This document shows positions 51,098 to 64,000 of a stretch of 64,000 nucleotides of DNA, piece by piece. The notes beneath the pieces were generated by a model. That model saw only the letters and a program-made list of their open reading frames with translations, was not told the origin of the DNA and made no database searches. Numbering within the stretch: position 1 is the first letter of the stretch; each line of letters opens with the position of its first letter. Origin of the DNA: Inia geoffrensis (taxonomy: Eukaryota > Chordata > Mammalia > Artiodactyla > Iniidae); contig CM070910.1 in NCBI GenBank assembly GCA_036417435.1, forward strand, positions 79,654,784 to 79,718,783. The letters run 5' to 3'. Position numbers and translations under genes: made by a program.

Positions 51098-52829
51098 TTG
51101 GCCAAAAAGGGCGTATGCGTTTTTTCCTGAATATATTCAGGAAAAAACGCATACTCCCTTTTTGGCCAACCAAGCAAGCCTGCAATGGAAATCCGCACTA
51201 CAAGGAAGTATCACTTCCCACCGATCAAAAGGGTCCTCCGAAAGAAATGTAAAATCCAGAGAGGCAGGACAGGCCATGGAGAACCGGCAGCCTTGTTATG
51301 CTGATGGGCGGGATGTAAATTGCCAACAGCCACTCTGGAGAAGTGGATGGTGTTTCCTGGAACAAAGAAAAAACCAAGCTAGAGAGCCTAGGGCACTTCC
51401 ACTTATGGTGCTATAGATTCGGAAAATTTAAATGAAAAAGACAGAGCCACACCAAAGTTTCGGGCTGCTCTGTGTACGGGAACCTTGACTATGGTACAAC
51501 TTCAATAGCCCAGAAAGAGAAAAATGGATATAGAAGTTGTGGTACATCCTTACAATGGAATATCACTCAACAATGAAATCAATGGCCACAGACCAGTAGC
51601 AGCATAATGAGTGGATTTAGTTACGATGATTCTAAGTGAAATAAGTCACACAGAAAAAGAAACATCATAAGATATCACTAATACCGGGAATGGAAACAAG
51701 ACAACGCATGAACTGCATTTCAAAACACAACAGAGTCTCACATTTACAAAGGAAATTTATGCTTTCTTAAGGTCAAAGGAGAGTGGGGAGGCTGCATAAA
51801 ACCAGAGATTGACATTAGGACAGATACCATTCCATAAGCCAAATATATATTAGGCAAGACCTACTCCTCGCTCAACCAAATGGACTCAACACCCCGTATT
51901 CCATACCTAGGAATATACCTGACTGTGAAGAAACTTAAAACCCATACATTTATAGGTCCCCATAAGAAAATCACTTGTATACAGCAGCATACACACAGCA
52001 GTGTAAATAAGCTAAATCCCCTTATAAAAATAAATTTGAAAAAGAAAGCACAAGAACTGTGAAATAGAAATTCTTAAATAAGTCCTTGAGGGCTTGCGAG
52101 AAATCTTGGATTTACCACCTCTACATCACCAGCTGTGGGAGAGATAAGGCTGGACACTTGGGACTGATACTATTGGTGAGGGAATGCAGACCCTCTGAGG
52201 TAATGGTGCATGATTCCCATTCCACGGGTCCCAAATCTCCACGTTTCAGGGAATTATCCTTCAGCTAAAATATGCATGGAAAACCCAGAATATGGTCCAC
52301 GAAGTGATCAGGCAAAATTTCTAAAATTCATCGCCATTTTCCCCCCCTGTTACTCGAGTTCGCCTTTCCAGATGCGATATTAACATTCTCCCCACTTCGA
52401 GAGTCAGTGCCTTTGACCTCTTGCTTGGCACAGTTTGCAATTTCTGTGGAAGATGAGCAGGAATAAGGAGAACCAATGAGCGGCTAACTCGATGTGTTTG
52501 GACGGGAACATTGAACGATGATTTCCCTACAGGAAGAAGAATTCACCAAAGGCTCAGCGTGCCATGCCGGAACGAGATTAGGGCCTGAAGCAATTTTTCG
52601 GATTTGCGGTCAGCTCACAAGAAAGCGAGTTGAGAAAAGGAGATTTTTGGCACTGTAACTCACAATCCTGCGGAGTTCCAAATGACCCCTATCATCCAAC
52701 AATTTATTGAAGGAAGACTGTGAAGAGGACTTGAACACGACACAGAATTGCAGAAAAGAGATATCAGGGGGTAGATAAGAATTGCTCTGAAATCGTAGGA
52801 AAAGAGGCAGCAGTTCGACAGTGATGCAC
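51098..52829 (+). repeat. Satellite unit 15, 1,732 bp
   Basis: Unit 13-like. A 4-bp loss in the GA-rich stretch near 52,064 ('gaaatagaaattc') accounts for the short length. Carries 'cagggggtag'. Confidence 0.94.
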
Positions 52830-54565
52830 TTGGCCAAAAAGGGCGTATGCGTTTTTTCCTGAATATATTCAGGAAAAAACGCATACGCCCTTTTTGGCCA
52901 ACCAAGCAAGCCTGCAATGGAAATCCGCACTACAAGGAAGTCTCACTTCCCACCGATCAAAAGGGACCTCCGAAAAAAATGTAAATTCCAGAGAGGCAGG
53001 ACAGGCCATGGAGAACCGACAGCCTTGTTATGCTGATGGGCGTGATGTAAATTGCCAACAGCCACTCTGGAGAAGTGGATGGTGTTTCCTGGAACAAAGA
53101 AAAAACCGAGCTAGAGAGCTTAGGTCCCTTCCACTTATGGTGCTATAGATTCGGAAAATTTAAATGAAAAAGACAGAGCCACACCAAATTTTGGGGCTGC
53201 TCTGTGTACGGGAACCTTGACTATGGCACAACTTCAATAGCCCAGAAAGAGAAATATGGATATAGAAGTTGTGGTACATCCCTACAATGGAATAGCACTC
53301 AACAATGAAATCAATGGCCACAGACCAGTAGCAGCATAATGAGTGGATTTAGTTACGATGATTCTAAGTGAAATAAGTCACACAGAAAAAGAAACATCAT
53401 AAGATATCACTAATGCCGGGAATGGAAACACGACTACGCATGAACTGCATTTCAAAACACAGCAGAGTCTCACATTTACAAAAGAAATTTATGCTTGCTT
53501 AAGGTCAAAGGAGAGTGGGGAGGCTGCATAAAACCAGAGATGGACATTAGGACAGATACCATTCCATAAGCCAAATATATATTAGACAAGACCTACTCCT
53601 CGCTCAACCAAATCGACTCAACACCCCATATTCCATACCTAGGAATATACCTGACTGTGAAGACACTTAAAACACATACATTTATCGGTCTCCATAAGAA
53701 AATCATTTGTGTACAGCAGCATACACACAGCAGTGTAAATAAGCTAAATCCCCTTATAAAAATAAATTTGAAAAAGAAAGCACAAGGACTGTGAAATAGA
53801 GAGAAATTCTTAAATAAGTCCTTGAGGGCTTGCGAGAAAACTTGGATTTACCACCTCTACATCACCAGCTGTGGGAGAGATAAGGCTGGACACTTGGGGC
53901 TGATACTATTGGTGAGGGAATGCAGACCCTCTGAGGTAATGGTGCATGATTCCCATTCCACGGGTCCCAAATCTCCACGTTTAAGGGAGTTATCATTCAG
54001 CTAAAATATGCATGGAAAACCCAGAATATGGTCCACGAAGTGATCAGGCAAAAATTCTAAAATTCATCGCCATTTTCCCCACCTGGTACTCGAGTTCGCC
54101 TTTCCAGATGCGATCTTAACATTCTCCCCACTTCGAGAGTCAGTGCCTTTGACCTCTTGCTTGGCACAGTTTGCAATTTCTGTGGAAGATGAGCAGGAAT
54201 AAGGAGAACCAATGAGCGGCTAACTCGATGTGTTTGGATGGGCACATTGAACGATGATTTCCCTACAGGAAGAAGAATTCACCAAAGGCTCAGCGTGCCA
54301 TGCCGGAATGAGATTAGGGCCTGAAGCAATTATTCGGGTTTGCGGTCAGCTCACAAGAAAGCGAGTTGAGAAAAGGAGATTTTTGGCACTGTAACTCACA
54401 ATCCTGCGGAGTTCCAAATGACCCCTATCATCCAAAAATTTATTGAAGGAAGACTGTGAAGAGGACTTGAACACGACACAGAATTGCAGAAAACAGATAT
54501 CAGGTGGTAGATAAGAATTGCTCTGAAATCGTAGGAAAAGAGGCAGCAGTTCGACAGTGATGCAC
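52830..54565 (+). repeat. Satellite unit 16, 1,736 bp
   Basis: 'gggacctccg', 'aggtcccttcc', 'ttatcggtctcc' and 'cacctggtactc' are shared only with unit 19, exactly three units (5,208 bp) downstream. Perfect palindrome. Confidence 0.94.
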
Positions 54566-56301
54566 TTGGCCAAAAAGGGCGTATGCGTTTTTTCCTGAAT
54601 ATATTCATGAAAAAACGCATACGCCCTTTTTGGCCAACCAAGCAAGCCTGCAATGGAAATCCGCACTACAAGGAAGTCTCACTTCCCACCGATCAAAAGG
54701 GTCCTCCGAAAAAAATGTAAAATCCAGAGAGGCAGGACAGGCCATGGAGAACCGGCAGCCTTGTTATGCTGATGGGTGGGATGTAAATTGCCAACAGCCA
54801 CTCTGGAGAAGTGGATGGTGTTTCCTGGAACAAAGAAAAAACCAAGCTAGAGAGCCTAGGGCACTTCCACTTATGGTGCTATAGATTCGGAAAATTTAAA
54901 TGAAAAAGACAGAGCCACACCAAAATTTGGGGCTGCTCTGTGTACGGGAACCTTGACTATGGTACAACTTCAATAGCCCAGAAAGAGAAAAATGGATATA
55001 GAAGTTGTGGTACATCCCTATAATGGAATAGCACTCAACAATGAAATCAATGGCCACAGACCAGTAGCAGCATAATGAGTGGATTTAGTTACGATGATTC
55101 TAAGTGAAATAAGTCACACAGAAAAAGAAACATCATAAGATATCACTAATACCGGGAATGGAAACATGACTACGCATGAACTGCATTTCAAAACACAGCA
55201 GAGTCTCACATTTACAAAAGAAATTTATGCTTGCTTAAGGTCAAAGGAGAGTGGGGAGGCTGCATAAAACCAGAGATTGACATTAGGACAGATACCATTC
55301 CATAAGCCAAATATATATTAGACAAGACCTACTCCTCGCTCAACCAAATCGACTCAACACCCCATATTCCATACCTAGGAATATACCTGACTGTGAAGAA
55401 ACTTAAAACCCATACATTTATAGGTCTCCATAAGAAAATCACTTGTGTACAGCAGCATACACACAGCAGTGTAAATAAGCTAAATCCCCTTATAAAAATA
55501 AATTTGAAAAAGAAAGCACAAGAACTGTGAAATAGAGAGAAATTCTTAAATAAGTCCTTGAGGGCTTGCGAGGAACCTTGGATTTACCACCTCTACATCA
55601 CCAGCTGTGAGAGAGATAAGGCTGGACACTTGGGACTGATACTATTGGTGAGGGAATGCAGACCCTCTGAGGTAATGGTGCATGATTCCCATTCCACGGG
55701 TCCCAAATCTCCACGTTTAAGGGAGTTATCCTTCAGCTAAAATATGCATGGAAAACCCAGAATATGGTCCACGAAGTGATCAGGCAAAATTTCTAAAATT
55801 CATCGCCATTTCCCCCCCCTGTTACTCGAGTTCGCCTTTCCAGATGCGATATTAACATTCTACCCAATTCGAGAGTCAGTGCCTTTGACCTCTTGCTTGG
55901 CACAGTTTGCAATTTCTGTGGAAGATGAGCAGGAATAAGGAGAACCAATGAGCGGCTAACTCGATGTGTTTGGACGGGCACATTGAACGATGATTTCCCT
56001 ACAGGAAGAAGAATTCACCAAAGGCTCAGCGTGCCATGCCGGCACGAGATTAGGGCCTGAAGCAATTATTCGGTTTTGCGGTCAGCTCACAAGAAAGCGA
56101 GTTGAGAAAAGGAGATTTTTGGCACTGTAACTCACAATCCTGCGGAGTTCCAAATGACCCCTATCATCCAAAAATTTATTGAAGGAAGACTGTGAAGAGG
56201 ACTTGAACACGACACAGAATTGCAGAAAACAGATATCAGGTTGTAGATAAGAATTGCTCTGAAATCGTAGGAAAAGAGGCAGCAGTTCGACAGTGATGCA
56301 C
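54566..56301 (+). repeat. Satellite unit 17, 1,736 bp
   Basis: The palindrome centre reads TTCATGA. 'gatgggtgggatg' is shared with unit 20. 'gcgaggaaccttgg' and 'caggttgtag' are shared with unit 11. Confidence 0.94.
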
Positions 56302-58037
56302 TTGGCCAAAAAGGGCGTATGCGTTTTTTCCTGAATATATTCAGGAAAAAACGCATACGCCCTTTTTGGCCAACCAAGCAACCCTGCAATGGAAATCCGC
56401 ACTACAAGGAAGTCTCACTTCCCACCGATCAAAAGGGCCCTCCGAAAAAAATGTAAAATCCAGAGAGGCAGGACAGGCCATGGAGAACCGGCAGCCTTGT
56501 TATGCTGATGGGCGGGATGTAAATTGCCAACAGCCACTCTGGAAAAGTGGATGGTGTTTCCTGGAACAAAGAAAAAACCAAGCTAGAGAGCCTAGGGCAC
56601 TTCCACTTATGGTGCTATAGATTCGGAAAATTTAAATGAAAAAGACAGAGCCACACCAAAGTTTGGGGCTGCTCTGTGTACGGGAACCTTGACTATGGTA
56701 CAATTTCAATAGCCCAGAAAGAGAAAAATGGATATAGAAGTTGTGGTACATCCCTACAATGGAATATCACTCAACAATGAAATCAATGGCCACAGACCAG
56801 TAGCAGAGTAATGAGTGGATTTAGTTACGATGATTCTAAGTGAAATAAGTCACACAGAAAAAGAAACATCATAAGATATCACTAATACCGGGAATGGAAA
56901 CATGACTACGCATGAACTGCATTTCAAAACACAGCAGAGTCTCACATTTACAAAGGAAATTTATGCTCTCTTAAGGTCAAAGGAGAGTGGGGAGGCTGCA
57001 TAAAACCAGAGATTGACATTAGGACAGATACCATTCCATAAGCCAAATATATATTAGGCAAGACCTACTCCTCGCTCAACCAAATGGACTCAACACCCCG
57101 TATTCCATACCTAGGAATATACCTGACTGTGAAGAAACTTAAAACCCATACATTTATAGGTCCCCATAAGAAAATCAATTGTATACAGCAGCATACACAC
57201 AGCAGTGTAAATAAGCTAAATCCCCTTATAAAAATAAATTTGAAAAAGAAAGCACACGAACTGTGAAATAGAGAGAAATTCTTAAATAAGTCCTTGAGGG
57301 CTTGTGAGAAATCTTGGATTTACCACCTCTACATCACCAGCTGTGGGAGAGATAAGGCTGGACACTTGGGACTGATACTATTGGTGAGGGAATGCAGACC
57401 CTCTGAGATAATGGTGCATGATTCCCATTCCACGGGTCCCAAATCTCCACGTTTAAGGGAATTATCCTTCAGCTAAAATATGCATGGAAAACCCAGAATA
57501 TGGTCCACGAAGTGATCAGGCAAAATTTCTAAAATTCATCGCCATTTGCCCCCCCTGTTACTCGAGTTCGCCTTTCCAGATGCGATATTAACATTCTCCC
57601 CACTTCGAGAGTCAGTGCCTTTGACCTCTTGCTTGGCACAGTTTGCAATTTCTGTGGAAGATGAGCAGGAATAAGGAGAACCAATGAGCGGCTAACTCGA
57701 TGTGTTTGGACGGGAACATTGAAAGATGATTTCCCTACAGGAAGAAGAATTCACCAAAGGCTCAGCGTGCCATGCCGGAACGAGATTAGGGCCTGAAGCA
57801 ATTTTTCGGATTTGCGGTCAGCTCACAAGAAAGCGAGTTGAGAAAAGGAGATTTTTGGCACTGTAACTCACAATCCTGCGGAGTTCCAAATGACCCCTAT
57901 CATCCAACAATTTATTGAAGGAAGACTGTGAAGAGGACTTGAACACGACACAGAATTGCAGAAAAGAGATATCAGGTGGTAGATAAGAATTGCTCTGAAA
58001 TCGTAGGAAAAGAGGCAGCAGTTCGACAGTGATGCAC
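56302..58037 (+). repeat. Satellite unit 18, 1,736 bp
   Basis: Unit 9/12-like ('ctctggaaaagtgg', 'aaatggactc'). Private 'agcaaccctgc' and 'agcagagtaatg'. Perfect palindrome. Confidence 0.94.
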
Positions 58038-59773
58038 TTGGCCAAAAAGTGCGTATGCGTTTTTTCCTGAATATATTCAGGAAAAAACGCATACGCCCTT
58101 TTTGGCCAACCAAGCAAGCCTGCCATGGAAATCCGCACTACAAGGAAGTCTCACTTCCCACCGATCAAAAGGGACCTCCGAAAAAAATGTAAAATCCAGA
58201 GAGGCAGGACAGGCCATGGAGAACCGACAGCCTTGTTATGCTGATGGGCGGGATGTAAATTGCCAACAGCCACTCTGGAGAAGTGGATGGTGTTTCCTGG
58301 AACAAAGAAAAAACCGAGCTAGAGAGCCTAGGTCCCTTCCACTTATGGTGCTATAGATTCGGAAAATTTAAATGAAAAAGACAGAGCCACACCAAAGTTT
58401 GGGGCTGCTCTGTGTACGGGAACCTTGACTATGGCACAACTTCAATAGCCCAGAAAGAGAATTATGGATATAGAAGTTGTGGTACATCCCTACAATGGAA
58501 TATCACTCAACAATGAAATCAATGGCCACAGACCAGTAGCAGCATAATGAGTGGATTTAGTTACGATGATTCTAAGTGAAATAAGTCACACAGAAAAAGA
58601 AACATCATAAGATATCACTAATGCCGGGAATGGAAACATGACTACGCATGAACTGCATTTCAAAACACAGCAGAGTCTCACATTTACAAAAGAAATTTAT
58701 GCTTGCTTATGGTCAAAGGAGAGTGGGGAGGCTGCATAAAACCAGAGATGGACATTAGGACAGATACCATTCCATAAGCCAAATATATATTAGACAAGAC
58801 CTACTCCTCGCTCAACCAAATCGACTCAACACCCCATATTCCATACCTAGGAATATACCTGACTGTGAAGACACTTAAAACACATACATTTATCGGTCTC
58901 CATAAGAAAATCATTTGTGTACAGCAGCATACACACAGCAGTGTAAATAAGCTAAATCCCCTTATAAAAATAAATTTGAAAAAGAAAGCACAAGGACTGT
59001 GAAATAGAGAGAAATTCTTAAATAAGTCCTTGAGGGCTTGCGAGAAAACTTGGATTTACCACCTCTACATCACCAGCTGTGGGAGAGATAAGCCTGGACA
59101 CTTGGGGCTGATACTATTGGTGAGGGAATGCAGACCCTCTGAGGTAATGGTGCATGATTCCCATTCCACGGGTCCCAAATCTCCACGTTTAAGGGAGTTA
59201 TCCTTCAGCTAAAATATGCATGGAAAACCCAGAATATGGTCCACGAAGTGATCAGGCAAAATTTCTAAAATTCATCGCCATTTTCCCCACCTGGTACTCG
59301 AGTTCGCCTTTCCAGATGCGATCTTAACATTCTCCCCACTTCGAGAGTCAGTGCCTTTGACCTCTTGCTTGGCACAGTTTGCAATTTCTGTGGAAGATGA
59401 GCAGGAATAAGGAGAACCAATGAGCGGCTAACTCGATGTGTTTGGATGGGCACATTGAAGGATGATTTCCCTACAGGAAGAAGAATTCACCAAAGGCTCA
59501 GCGTGCCATGCCGGAATGAGATTAGGGCCTGAAGCAATTATTCGGGTTTGCGGTCAGCTCACAAGAAAGCGAGTTGAGAAAAGGAGATTTTTGGCACTGT
59601 AACTCACAATCCTGCGGAGTTCCAAATGACCCCTATCATCCAAAAATTTATTGAAGGAAGACTGTGAAGAGGACTTGAACACGACACAGAATTGCAGAAA
59701 AGAGATATCAGGTGGTAGATAAGAATTGCTCTGAAATCGTAGGAAAAGAGGCAGCAGTTCGACAGTGATGCAC
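58038..59773 (+). repeat. Satellite unit 19, 1,736 bp
   Basis: Unit 16-like at all of that unit's rare markers. The palindrome left arm carries AAAAAGTGCG. Confidence 0.94.
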
Positions 59774-61509
59774 TTGGCCAAAAAGGGCGTATGCGTTTTT
59801 TCCTGAATATATTCATGAAAAAACGCATACGCCCTTTTTGGCCAACCAAGCAAGACTGCAATGGAAATCCGCACTACAAGGAAGTCTCACTTCCCACCGA
59901 TCAAAAGGGCCCTCCGAAAAAAATGTAAAATCCAGAGAGGCAGGACAGGCCATGGAGAACCGGCAGCCTTGTTATGCTGATGGGTGGGATGTAAATTGCC
60001 AACAGCCACTCTGGAGAAGTGGATGGTGTTTCCTGGAACAAAGAAAAAACCAAGCTAGAGAGCCTAGGGCACTTCCACTTATGGTGCTATAGATTCGGAA
60101 AATTTAAATGAAAAAGACAGAGCCACACCAAAGTTTGGGGCTGCTCTGTGTACGGGAACCTTGACTATGGTACAACTTCAATAGCCCAGAAAGAGAAAAA
60201 TGGATATAGAAGTTGTGGTACATCCCTATAATGGAATAGCACTCAACAATGAAATCAATGGCCACAGACCAGTAGCAGCATAATGAGTGGATTTAGTTAC
60301 GATGATTCTAAGTGAAATAAGTCACACAGAAAAAGAAACATCATAAGATATCACTAATACCGGGAATGGAAACACGACTACGCATGAACTGCATTTCAAA
60401 ACACAGCAGAGTCTCACATTTACAAAAGAAATTTATGCTTGCTTAAGGTCAAAGGAGAGTGGGGAGTCTGCATAAAACCAGAGATTGACATTAGGACAGA
60501 TACCATTCCATAAGCCAAATATATATTAGACAAGGCCTACTCCTCGCTCAACCAAATCAACTCAACACCCCATATTCCATACCTAGGAATATACCTGACT
60601 GTGAAGAAACTTAAAACCCATACATTTATAGGTCTCCATAAGAAAATCACTTGTGTAGAGCAGCATACACACAGCAGTGTAAATAAGCTAAATCCCCTTA
60701 TAAAAATAAATTTGAAAAAGAAAGCACAAGGACTGTGAAATAGAGAGAAATTCTTAAATAAGTCCTTGAGGGCTTGCGAGAAATCTTGGATTTACCACCT
60801 CTACATCACCAGCTGTGGGAGAGATAAGGCTGGACACTTGGGACTGATACTATTGGTGAGGGAATGCAGACCCTCTGAGGTAATGGTGCATGATTCCCAT
60901 TCCACGGGTCCCAAATCTCCACGTTTAAGGGAGTTATCCTTCAGCTAAAATATGCATGGAAAACCCAGAATATGGTCCACGAAGTGATCAGGCAAAATTT
61001 CTAAAATTCATCGCCATTTCCCCCCCCTGTTACTCGAGTTCGCCTTTCCAGATGCGATATTAACATTCTCCCCAATTCGAGAGTCAGTGCCTTTGACCTC
61101 TTGCTTGGCACAGTTTGCAATTTCTGTGGAAGATGAGCAGGAATAAGGAGAACCAATGAGCGGCTAACTCGATGTGTTTGGACGGGAACATTGAACGATG
61201 ATTTCCCTACAGGAAGAAGAATTCACCAAAGGCTCAGCGTGCCATGCCGGCACGAGATTAGGGCCTGAAGCAATTATTCGGGTTTGCGGTCACCTCACAA
61301 GAAAGCGAGTTGAGAAAAGGAGATTTTTGGCACTGTAACTCACAATCCTGCGGAGTTCCAAATGACCCCTATCATCCAAAAATTTATTGAAGGAAGACTG
61401 TGAAGAGGACTTGAACACGACACAGAATTGCAGAAAACAGATATCAGGTGGTAGATAAGAATTGCTCTGAAATCGTAGGAAAAGAGGCAGCAGTTCGACA
61501 GTGATGCAC
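59774..61509 (+). repeat. Satellite unit 20, 1,736 bp
   Basis: Palindrome TTCATGA and 'gatgggtgggatg', as unit 17. 'aaatcaactc' and 'tgtgtagagcag' are shared with the next unit, indicating a single-unit duplication. Confidence 0.94.
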
Positions 61510-63245
61510 TTGGCCAAAAAGGGCGTATGCGTTTTTTCCTGAATATATTCATGAAAAAACGCATACGCCCTTTTTGGCCAACCAAGCAAGCCTGCAATGG
61601 AAATCCGCACTACAAGGAAGTCTCACTTCCCACCGATCAAAAGGGCCCTCCGAAAAAAATGTAAAATCCAGAGAGGCAGGACAGGCCATGGAGAACCGGC
61701 AGCCTTGTTATGCTGATGGGCGGGATGTAAATTGCCAACAGCCACTCTGGAGAAGTGGATGGTGTTTCCTGGAACAAAGAAAAAACCAAGCTAGAGAGCC
61801 TAGGGCACTTCCACTTATGGTGCTATAGATTCGGAAAATATAAATGAAAAAGACAGAGCCAAACCAAAGTTTGGGGCTGCTCTGTGTACGGGAACCTTGA
61901 CTATGGTACAATTTCAATAGCCCAGAAAGAGAAAAATGGATATAGAAGTTGTGGTACATCCCTACAATGGAATAGCACTCAACAATGAAATCAATGGCCA
62001 CAGACCAGTAGCAGCATAATGAGTGGATTTAGTTACGATGATTCTAAGTGAAATAAGTCACACAGAAAAAGAAACATCATAAGATATCACTAATACCGGG
62101 AATGGAAACACGACTACGCATGAACTGCATTTCAAAACACAGCAGAGTCTCACATTTACAAAAGAAATTTATGCTTGCTTAAGGTCAAAGGAGAGTGGGG
62201 AGGCTGCATAAAACCAGAGATTGACATTAGGACAGATACCATTCCATAAGCCAAATATATATTAGACAAGACCTACTCCTCGCTCAACCAAATCAACTCA
62301 ACACCCCATATTCCATACCTAGGAATATACCTGACTGTGAAGAAACTTAAAACCCATACATTTATAGGTCTCCATAAGAAAATCACTTGTGTAGAGCAGC
62401 ATACACACAGCAGTGTAAATAAGCTAAATCCCCTTATAAAAATAAATTTGAAAAAGAAAGCACAAGGACTGTGAAATAGAGAGAAATTCTTAAATAAGTC
62501 CTTGAGGGCTTGCGAGAAATCTTGGATTTACCACCTCTACATCACCAGCTGTGGGAGAGATAAGGCTGGACACTTGGGACTGATACTATTGGTGAGGGAA
62601 TGCAGACCCTCTGAGGTAATGGTGCATGATTCCCATTCCACGGGTCCCAAATCTCCACGTTTAAGGGAGTTATCCTTCAGCTAAAATATGCATGGAAAAC
62701 CCAGAATATGGTCCACGAAGTGATCAGGCAAAATTTCTAAAATTCATCGCCATTTCCCCCCCCTGTTACTCGAGTTTGCCTTTCCAGATGCGATATTAAC
62801 ATTCTCCCCAATTCGAGAGTCAGTGCCTTTGACCTCTTGCTTGGCACAGTTTGCAATTTCTGTGGAAGATGAGAAGGAATAAGGAGAACCAATGAGCGGC
62901 TAACTCGATGTGTTTGGACGGGAACATTGAACGATGATTTCCCTACAGGAAGAAGAATTCACCAAAGGCTCAGCGTGCCATGCCGGCACGAGATTAGGGC
63001 CTGAAGCAATTATTCGGGTTTGCGGTCAGCTCACAAGAAAGCGAGTTGAGAAAAGGAGGTTTTTGGCACTGTAACTCACAATCCTGCGGAGTTCCAAATG
63101 ACCCCTATCATCCAAAAATTTATTGAAGGAAGACTGTGAAGAGGACTTGAACACGACACAGAATTGCAGAAAACAGATATCAGGTGGTAGATAAGAATTG
63201 CTCTGAAATCGTAGGAAAAGAGGCAGCAGTTCGACAGTGATGCAC
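61510..63245 (+). repeat. Satellite unit 21, 1,736 bp
   Basis: Palindrome TTCATGA. Shares 'aaatcaactc' and 'tgtgtagagcag' with unit 20. Private 'ggaaaatataaatg' in place of 'ggaaaatttaaatg' near 61,836. Confidence 0.94.
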
Positions 63246-64000
63246 TTGGCCAAAAAGGGCGTATGCGTTTTTTCCTGAATATATTCAGGAAAAAACGCAT
63301 ACGCCCTTTTTGGCCAACCAAGCAAGCCTGCAATGGAAATCCGCACTACAAGGAAGTCTCACTTCCCACCGATCAAAAGGGCCCTCCGAAAAAAATGTAA
63401 AATCCAGAGAGGCAGGACAGGCCATGGAGAACCGGCAGCCTTGTTATGCTGATGGGCGGGATGTAAATTGCCAACAGCCACTCTGGAGAAGTGGATGGTG
63501 TTTCCTGGAACAAAGAAAAAACCAAGCTAGAGAGCCTAGGGCACTTCCACTTATGGTGCTATAGATTCGGAAAATTTAAATGAAAAAGACAGAGCCACAC
63601 CAAAGTTTGGGGCTGCTCTGTGTACGGGAACCTTGACTATGGTACAATTTCAATAGCCCAGAAAGAGAAAAATGGATATAGAAGTTGTGGTACATCCCTA
63701 CAATGGAATATCTCTCAACAATGAAATCAATGGCCATAGACCAGTAGCAGCATAATGAGTGGATTTAGTTACGATGATTCTAAGTGAAATAAGTCACACA
63801 GAAAAAGAAACATCATAAGATATCACTAATACCGGGAATTTAAACACGACTAAGCATGAACTGCATTTCAAAACACAGCAGAGTCTCACATTTACAAAAG
63901 AAATTTATGCTTGCTTAAGGTCAAAGGAGAGTGGGGAGGCTGCATAAAACCAGAGATTGACATTAGGACAGATACCATTCCATAAGACAAATATATATTA
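63246..64000 (+). repeat. Partial satellite unit 22, window edge
   Basis: Perfect palindrome at 63,246-63,317, then the L1-derived half up to the end of the window. The array evidently continues beyond. Confidence 0.94.

Larger units (their letters stand above)
25139..64000 (+). repeat. Right satellite array, homogenised 1,736-bp units
   Basis: Twenty-one complete units plus a partial at each end, with palindrome starts every 1,736 bp except intervals of 1,735 (28,532; 45,891) and 1,732 (51,098). Per unit, counted from the palindrome: 1-72 palindrome; about 73-950 L1-derived, in L1 sense on the plus strand and ending with AATAAA and an A-rich tail; about 951-1736 of unknown origin. Units look near-identical apart from shared single-base variants, which implies recent amplification or conversion. 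The repeated 106- and 85-codon minus-strand frames and 84-, 60- and 62-codon frames are the same unit read again and again. They overlap each other antisense and run through the palindrome, so I do not treat them as genes. Confidence 0.96.

Noticed and set aside
25139..64000. CRISPR array or other prokaryotic repeat system
   Set aside because: Units are 1.7 kb, L1-bearing and spacerless, and flanking sequence is mammalian.

Overview
This is a stretch of mammalian heterochromatin, most likely from a whale. I see no intact protein-coding gene and no RNA gene. Almost the whole window is one tandem repeat (satellite) with a unit of about 1,736 bp. Unit length, a built-in 3' end of a LINE-1 (L1) element and the style of the flanking L1 copies all match, from memory, the 'common cetacean satellite' (about 1.74-1.76 kb in baleen whales and most toothed whales, about 1.58 kb in delphinoids; an L1 origin was published in the late 1990s). 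A 1,736-bp unit would argue against a dolphin or porpoise. The species call is inference; the tandem structure is directly visible.

Unit anatomy, read in L1 sense: (1) a 72-bp palindrome with no spacer, whose TTGGCCAAAAAG ends resemble mariner-type terminal inverted repeats of artiodactyls; (2) about 880 bp of degraded L1 (last part of ORF2, 3' UTR, AATAAA and A-rich tail); (3) about 785 bp that I cannot place.

Layout. 1-13,686: eight palindrome-to-palindrome units plus partial ends, L1 sense on the minus strand, individually diverged and most decayed near 13.6 kb. 13,687-18,775: a non-satellite island with two L1 3' fragments (minus strand), a decayed antisense endogenous retrovirus pol remnant, a possible LTR remnant and about 1.3 kb of GC-richer sequence with nothing recognised. 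18,776-24,938: satellite again; from 19,099 on it is an almost exact copy of positions 1-5,840 at a fixed offset of 19,098. 24,939-25,138: 200 Ns. 25,139-64,000: a homogenised array of 21 complete units (1,732-1,736 bp) plus two partials, in the opposite orientation.

Shared variants in the right array show local higher-order structure: a 2-unit rhythm around 32-39 kb and a 3-unit rhythm around 40.7-51 kb and 52.8-61 kb, with mosaic units between. The recurring 60-106-codon reading frames on both strands are by-products of repetition, not genes. The most interesting points are the conserved palindrome and its position next to a contig end where orientation flips, the 19.1-kb-offset duplication, the mosaic higher-order structure, and the unexplained 785-bp half of the unit.
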